Shown here: positions 58,455-64,000 of the stretch, one piece after another | Layout of the letters: each line of letters begins with the position of its first letter | How positions within the stretch are numbered: the stretch's first letter is position 1 | From: Platynereis dumerilii | Lineage: Eukaryota > Annelida > Polychaeta > Phyllodocida > Nereididae | DNA: 64,000 nt | Direction of reading: 5' to 3' | Assembly: GCA_026936325.1 (NCBI GenBank) | Contig: JAPTHN010000003.1 | Span: 80,589,006 to 80,653,005 of the forward strand | The notes under the pieces: generated by a model | What the model saw: the letters and a program-made list of their open reading frames with translations, nothing else | What the model was told of the DNA's origin: nothing | Database searches by the model: none | Made by a program: the position numbers and the translations under genes

Positions 58455-59760
58455 ATACCGGCATTTGATTGGCTGACAGACGTGTCGAATGGTATAATCA
58501 ATGTTATACACTTGGACCATTTTGTCCCACTATATAATGACGGAGATATATGATTGACGTTTGCTGTCTTTTTGTTTAACAACATTTTTAAAATCAATAT
58601 TTGTAATTTTTTCATATTGTTTTATAACTTGTATTTTATGAAATTTGAATTTTATATATTTGCTTCTTCAACATTGGCCTATGCTGGCAGCTCAGTTAGG
58701 CTAAAATTATTGATATTTTTTTGGTCCTTAAATCTTTATAGCCTACATATGGATATTTAACCAAATGCATCATGTCAAAGATCCAATAAAATTTTAATTG
58801 TAAACTACCATAATAGTCTTTGCAGTATGTCTATTGAAAATATTTGAGGCATCGGTTCATGCAGGAAATTGGCTTATTTTTCATGGCTTGAAAACAGGTT
58901 CTTTGTGGAATCAAAACTGAACATATCCAGAATTCTTGAATTTATTGAAGATTTATATTCACACATCCAGATTTCTTTATACAAAAATCGGGGGCAAACT
59001 TTTCCCAATTTGGGATGTAGACCCCAGACTATGACATTTTGCACAGAAGTACCAATTGCTCCCACAGTGATGCAATGATTTGAACAGGTGTAGCCACAGG
59101 TTGATTCCTGTCAACCGGGCATACTCTATGTATAAGCCGGTTTTCGAAAATTCTAGTGTTATTGACAATTTTTTAGAGTGACACCAGTGACACCACTACA
59201 TATAAAAAAAAAAAGCATTCCAAATAGGGGTGATTTCGGCATGAAAATCACTCATGCGTCCCCCTGCCCAACTTGGGCATTTGTGGACCCTGTGAGATGC
59301 TGCTAAGTGTGCACCGGACCGTGTAATTGCATAACAAAGGATCCTTTGTTAAGCTGTCACTCGTCACTTTAAAAGCCATCAATCATTTTTAACGGTTAGA
59401 AATTCGAAATTTGAATTCATAATTTTCCTCCGAGCTAAAAATAGAAATAGTTATTTTTGGTTGTCACTCATTTACCACTAGTTTGTCACATTTTAATCTG
59501 GTCACTAGTTTTTCTCATTTTTTTATTTTTCTCATTTTGTCACATTTTTAAGTTTTGTTTAAAACTTCAGTTATAAAAAATGGTAATTTTGTAAAATAAT
59601 TTTAAATAGTTTCAAAGAGCCGTGTATAATTCTTCTACCTTTACTATTAGATTTATTTAATCACGAATGAAACATCTATATCTATGCTATGGGGGCTTTA
59701 GAAAGTGATACAGTTTCTGCTCTGTAACCGTATCACAATTTGGTACTGAGTCTCAACACT
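58455..59760. other. AT-rich intergenic DNA
   Basis: No supported gene. Short frames on both strands at 58869-59168 overlap one another and lack recognisable products. Confidence 0.4.
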
Positions 59761-59762
59761 AA

Positions 59763-60115
59763 ACAAATGATAGATAGATATAGTAAGTGCAGCCCTCTTA
59801 GCCCAGTTCTGGGCACTCACGAGGGTTAATTGATGAGATGAGAGAGAGAGAGAGAGAGAGAGAGACAGCGGGAGTCCATAACATTTTGCACATTTACCCC
59901 ATGTGAGGGATCTTTTACTTCCCCAGCACAGACAGTGTCAGACAGTGTCAGACAGTGTCAGACACTGATACAAGGGGCCACCAATTTAACGTCTCAACCG
60001 AACAACATCCGGCTGGGATTTTGCTCATGAAGGTACACTGAAAATTCTCGGTTCCCCCACCCAGGGTTCGAACCCATGCAGGCAAAGACCTTCAGCTGGT
60101 TAGAATTACACCAGG
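59763..60115 (-). mobile_element. tRNA-derived SINE-like repeat, copy 1
   Basis: On the minus strand GGGTTCGAACCCTGG is a pol III B box, preceded by an A-box-like TAACCAGCTGAAGG. The body then carries words shared with the copy at 62490 (GGGCCACCAATT, CCAGCACAGA, AGTGCAGCCCTCT) and ends near a TAGATA-type tail. Expanded (GA)n and ACAGTGTCAG repeats lie inside (59838-59868, 59929-59965). Confidence 0.6.
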
Positions 60116-60796
60116 ATATTTACCAAGATCATGAATATAAACATACTACTTTATTCACACTCAGAATTAGTTTATTCGTAAAAGGAAATAAAATTAACAA
60201 TATTTCCGTCTAAGGAAGTTCTTGCTTTTTGCTTTGATCTTTTAATTTGGGGCTTTTCATGCCCCCTACGCATCCGGACACGGATACAAAGGCCAGTGGT
60301 TCGCATTGTTATCCTACTGGTATTTAAAAAAGTGTCAAGTAATAGACAATAATTAGGGTATATTGAGAAATGCTAATTTTTGGCTGATCATATATATTTA
60401 CCCGACTCGTTGTAACTCGGAGCCGATTTTGAGTATTTTTTAAACAATGGGAGTATAAACACAATGAATGACAATCTGTCAACAATGATCAGTAGCAATC
60501 ATTCAGGACTTCAGTCTTTCAAGGGGCCAAAAAGGTCAATTTCAAATTTTAAAAAGCCGTTTAAACCGGTTGTACCGGTTATAAGAAAATCCTATCGTCT
60601 CTCAGCCGCGTTATAAGTTTGACAAAATATTCCACCAATCAAAGAGTAGTATTAAAAAATGTTTACTCGTTCATGCATGCTTGAGTAAGGCCAGGAGTAT
60701 TTCACAGTACTATATAAGAAACTTAACTTTGAGAAATCCTTACTCACTCCACTCTTACCCCGCATTCTGTTTGATAACTGTTTTGAGAAAGAAAAA
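60116..60796 (+). promoter_or_regulatory. Upstream region and TATA promoter of the intronless gene
   Basis: TATATAAG at 60711-60718 lies about 80 bases before the ATG, and a pyrimidine-rich CTCACTCCACTC stretch 30-40 bases downstream could hold the transcription start. The rest of the stretch is AT-rich, with palindromic TAAACCGGTTGTACCGGTTAT near 60563. It is the clearest core promoter in the window. Confidence 0.55.
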
Positions 60797-61924
60797 ATGA
60801 CTTCCGCTCATTTGGAAATTCCTATCATGGAGTCTGCAAGTAATGCTGCTCCTTCTGCTGCTCCTTCTGTCGCTGCTTCTGCCACTGCTTCTACACCTTC
60901 GAAACCTGACCTTTCGATTACTACTCTAAACCAAGATCTGAGTGACAAGACTAAGGTGTCAGCTCACCCAGGAGACAAGTGGAAAGCCGGATACGTTACT
61001 ATCAGTCGTATATCTTTATCCAAAGGAGGATGGCGCAATGTTCACGTCTCTAAAAGATCTTACGAAAAACTGGTAGAAAAATTTGATGAGATATCCGAGG
61101 CCCTGTCTAAGAAAACCGTGTATCACCTTATGCTGACCAAGAAACAACATGTGCTGACAACTCGATTCGCTCGTGGGGACAAAGAACCGCTGTACTACAT
61201 GAGTATCATGCACCCCGTTTACGAAAAGGAAACTCTTCAGTCTAGTGACGAAATTAACCACGCTAAGACCATAAATCTCAACCCTGAAGAATTCTCTAGA
61301 CTCGTCCTTCTTCGCGACAGCATGCTCAAAGTTATCAGGAGTAAAAATGTAAATTCTGAAATTGACGAAAGTTCTACTATTACTGGTTGGATGTGGAAAT
61401 CCAACCTTGCCGAAAGTCGCTCTACTATGGTATTCCTAACCCGTGAAGAATGCGTTAAGGATGCCGGCTTTAATTACTACCACGTTAACAAGGAGTCTCT
61501 ACAAGGACAGCCCATGGAACTCGATTACGAAAGTCAATACGTTTTCTCCGAAGTCGCAATACCCAGACCAAGCAAGCTCCAAGTCATAGAGCAAGTGCTG
61601 TACGCTACATTCGCTCGTGCTCTTATTGGTATGAACATTTATCCTGATTCTTGTATATGTCAAGAAGCTGATATCGATAAAGTTAAGAGTCAGTTAGACA
61701 TGGCAATGTTCAAGGCTGCTTGCAAAAAAGTGTTGATGACTCTCGGCTACAAAAACCTGTACTTGTCTAATGAGCTAGTCGATATATTTTTGTACAACTG
61801 TGGTATGGCAAAAGTTTGTGCCATTCTCACATGCGAATATTTGCAACCGGGAGATGGTGAACTATATGGTCCGCTTGTCGATTATTGCTATCAATCAGCT
61901 TGGCAAGAAATGACCAAAGAGTGA
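60797..61924 (+). CDS. Intronless gene, 375-residue protein of unknown function
   Basis: One open frame with a TATA box in front and an ATTAAA signal at about 62124. The first 45 residues are rich in Ala, Ser, Pro and Thr and look disordered; there is no signal peptide or membrane segment. Two following stretches, KGGWRNVHVSKRSYEKLVEKF (about 76-96) and VLTTRFARG...LYYMSI...INLNPEEFSRLVLLRD (about 118-180), have the strand-rich then helical pattern of PC4-like single-strand DNA-binding proteins, particularly LNPEEF, but this is only a resemblance. The C-terminal 100 residues are helical with several Cys. Codon choice (many GCT, TCT) differs from the neighbours. A single exon in an intron-rich genome suggests a retrocopy, a transferred gene or a domesticated element gene; I cannot tell which. 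Confidence 0.7.
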   Translation: MTSAHLEIPIMESASNAAPSAAPSVAASATASTPSKPDLSITTLNQDLSDKTKVSAHPGDKWKAGYVTISRISLSKGGWRNVHVSKRSYEKLVEKFDEISEALSKKTVYHLMLTKKQHVLTTRFARGDKEPLYYMSIMHPVYEKETLQSSDEINHAKTINLNPEEFSRLVLLRDSMLKVIRSKNVNSEIDESSTITGWMWKSNLAESRSTMVFLTREECVKDAGFNYYHVNKESLQGQPMELDYESQYVFSEVAIPRPSKLQVIEQVLYATFARALIGMNIYPDSCICQEADIDKVKSQLDMAMFKAACKKVLMTLGYKNLYLSNELVDIFLYNCGMAKVCAILTCEYLQPGDGELYGPLVDYCYQSAWQEMTKE

Positions 61925-62489
61925 ATGTATCATTATCCGGTTTACTTAGCCAGAGTTGAAGTAAAAAAATACATTGGTTGTGATGATGTTTTTTTTGTAA
62001 TTTCAATAGTTTATCTCTGTAATATTTTGCACATTGTTATTCTTACTTTTAGTATTCATTTGATGTTTCGTCTCATGTTGGAATATATATGTATTCTCCT
62101 CTTCTTTATGATGTTTTCTAAATATTAAAATTATCAAACTTTAACCACTGTGTTATTTTACTTTTCTTAATATTTTATCTGATAATAACCAGCTTCCCTC
62201 ACTTCGGAGAATGATCTTGCATGGTTGTCACGCATTGTATTGCCAAAACACAACAGAGCACCCTTGCAGTATCCTGACAGGTTGAAGTGCTGACTGTGAG
62301 TGAACAGGGTGCTGCTTAAGAACTTGAACCAGCAATACCTGAAAATTATAATTACAATGTCTTCCTAGGTAATGTTTCAATAAGTTTCAAAGTCTGACAA
62401 AATAAAGATATTTATATCTCAATTGATATACTCTAAGCATGATGTATCATGATTTTTGCAAATGTTGCAGATTACCATATTTGTGTTGA
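61925..62489. other. 3' flank of the intronless gene
   Basis: AT-rich, with an ATTAAA at 62124-62129 as a plausible polyadenylation signal. No other gene is seen. Confidence 0.4.
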
Positions 62490-62815
62490 TAGATAAATAG
62501 ACAGATAGATGTGGTAAGTGCAGCCCTCTAAGGCCAGTTCTTGGTGCTCCGAAGGTTGATTGATGAGATGGGATGGGTGAGGCCCTTATAGGTTATATTT
62601 TCACCCAATGTCAGAGATATTTTACTGGCCCAGCACAGAAACTAATGCGGAGGGGCCATCAATTAACTATGTCATCTGATTGACATCCAGGTGGCAGTTG
62701 CTCTGGAAAAACAACTTGAAACATTTTGTGTTCATCAAGCAGGTTTTGAACCCATGCATCCAAAAACCCTCAGCGGAGCAGGGCTGAACTGACATTATCC
62801 AGCCGCCAAACTGCT
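62490..62815 (-). mobile_element. tRNA-derived SINE-like repeat, copy 2
   Basis: Second copy of the repeat at 59763 in the same orientation: a GGGTTCAAAACC B-box relic on the minus strand, shared AGTGCAGCCCTCT, CCAGCACAGA and GGGGCCATCAATT words, and a GATAGATAGA-like tail. It lacks the (GA)n expansion. The two copies flank the intronless gene. Confidence 0.55.
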
Positions 62816-63459
62816 TGCTCTTGTCGGCTTCTATACTGGGTTAGACTTGGTCAGAATAGAAAGTTAATAAAGTACCCCTGCGTTTATTATTTTACCCACG
62901 TATGGAAATGAACATGAGCCATTCTATCCTCAGTAGTAATCAATGCAAAAAACGATCACATGACAACAGAAACTGTTCTTTCTGTGCTAAATTTTCACTC
63001 GATTCTCATTCATTAAACTGCCTGATATTTATAAAATTTGTTACATTCAGAAATGTCCAGTTGGTCAGATGTATCCTGAACACTGTACCCTGCTTCGGTT
63101 TGGGCAAGCAATATTGTAGGTGCTGTCCAAGATTAAGAATAGAAAGTGTTCAAGCTTCAATTTTGCCCTAATTTAACTTGTAAGCAACTGCCAATATGTT
63201 TGGCTTGATATCCTTTAACTCAAGTCCATTTTGCAATAATCTGTTTGACTTGCAGGTAATGTTTAGATGGTGCAAATTATTATGCCGCACCCTGTATCAT
63301 GATCAATCCGTTAAACAAATTGACTTCTGCTCAACCCACAGGAATCTATTTGGTGTCGTTTTGAAGCTCTTGGAAATGTAAAATTCTGTTGATTGTTCAG
63401 TTATTTAATAATGATAACATGTATCAGAATATGACTACATGGCACAGAAACAAGCCAAT
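62816..63459. other. AT-rich intergenic DNA
   Basis: No gene recognised. Small open frames at 62902-63171 and 63196-63381 have no family features. Confidence 0.35.
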
Positions 63460-63900
63460 AGGGAAGGAATGAAGGATGACACGAAGGAGGGAAGGTACAC
63501 TGTAAAATTTGAATTTTGAGTTAGCTTAAATGATTGAGTGAGATGGTTGCACAATTCTTCTGAGTTGTCATAGCTTGTTGTTTTAAGTTATAACAGCAGA
63601 AATATTATCATAACTCACAACATCAAGCTATGTTAGCTCAAACAAATAGTGCAACCATCTCACTCAATCATTTGAGCTGACTCAGAATTTCAAAATTTAC
63701 AGTGTAGGAGGGAAGAAGCCTTGAGCCAAGGAAAGCAAGGGGGAGGAAGGAGGGCAGACATCAATGAAAGAATGCATAAGGGAAGGGAGGAAGGCAGGAG
63801 GGAAAGCAGGAGGGAAGGAAGGAAGGACAGAAGGAACGAAGAAAGAAATGAAGGAATGAAGCAAGGAAAAAGCAGGCAAGAAGCAAGGAGAGCTAGGAGA
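63460..63900 (+). repeat. Purine-rich (GGAAGG)n-like simple sequence split by a MITE
   Basis: GAAGGAATGAAGG-type repeats lie on both sides of the element at 63498-63704. Open frames through this tract (63690-63971 minus, 63721-63960 plus) reflect composition only. Confidence 0.8.
63498..63704. mobile_element. Tc1/mariner-like fold-back MITE, 207 bp
   Basis: Inverted ends CACTGTAAAATTTGAATTTTGAG and CTCAGAATTTC-AAAATTTACAGTG continue inward as ATGATTGAGTGAGATGGTTGCAC and its complement. Both sides are flanked by TA (63496-63497 and 63705-63706), the mariner target duplication. It is inserted in the purine tract. Confidence 0.8.
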
Positions 63901-64000
63901 GTAAGGAGAGCAAGACAAACAAGGTATATAAAGAAGAATGACAAGAAGAACATGAAATAAACGATACACAAATACTGATTGGTTACAACAACACATCTGT

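Noticed and set aside
63690-63971. Open frames on both strands with Ser/Leu/Pro or Arg/Glu runs
   Set aside because: Simple purine-rich (GGAAGG)n sequence; biased composition explains them.

Overview
The window looks like genomic DNA of an invertebrate deuterostome, most likely a hemichordate or echinoderm. Genes have several exons with GT-AG introns, intergenic DNA is AT-rich, the AGGCCTA word is common, and DNA transposons, LINE tails and SINEs are dense. The species cannot be fixed from sequence alone.

Layout. (1) 1-3591 has no gene I can defend. (2) 3592-15932 (+) is a nine-exon gene for a predicted 2058-residue DEAH RNA helicase fused to a C-terminal RING-IBR-RING ubiquitin ligase. Its N-terminus carries a PABP-binding PAM2 motif on a 45-nt exon and two copies of a duplicated module. 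Its introns hold a LINE tail, a SINE, a diverged repeat and a hAT-like MITE. (3) 16990-18490 is a satellite with a 72-bp period that passes into a 116-bp period. (4) 19318-39179 is about 20 kb made only of nested non-autonomous elements. Eleven 5' ends and eleven 3' ends match like brackets, all in one orientation, in three families (called A, B and C here). (5) 39648-57597 holds three paralogous six-transmembrane TRP-like channel genes, one on minus and two on plus, with signs of gene conversion. Between and after them lie several fold-back and terminal-inverted-repeat elements. (6) 60797-61924 is an intronless gene with its own TATA box and unknown function. (7) 61925-64000 holds a SINE, a mariner-type MITE and purine-rich simple sequence.

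The most unusual item is the nested array. Every element starts with ACTAG, then a short hairpin with an ATTG/CAAT core, then a family-specific 10-12-nt 'key' (A ATAATCCCCCGC, B AGAATTTACC, C AGAACTTCCC). Each ends with an (AAT)n tract followed by a hairpin whose 5' arm is the same key. Newer elements landed inside the (AAT)n tract of older ones, so bodies pile up on the left and terminal hairpins pile up on the right. This resembles Helentron-associated (HINE/pearl-type) elements. The matching keys and the swapping of ends between families A and C look worth describing.

The genes show no operon-like relation. The helicase-RBR gene is probably a cytoplasmic RNA-surveillance or translation-linked factor, from its PAM2 motif and domains. 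The TRP-like genes are a local tandem/inverted duplication of a membrane channel.
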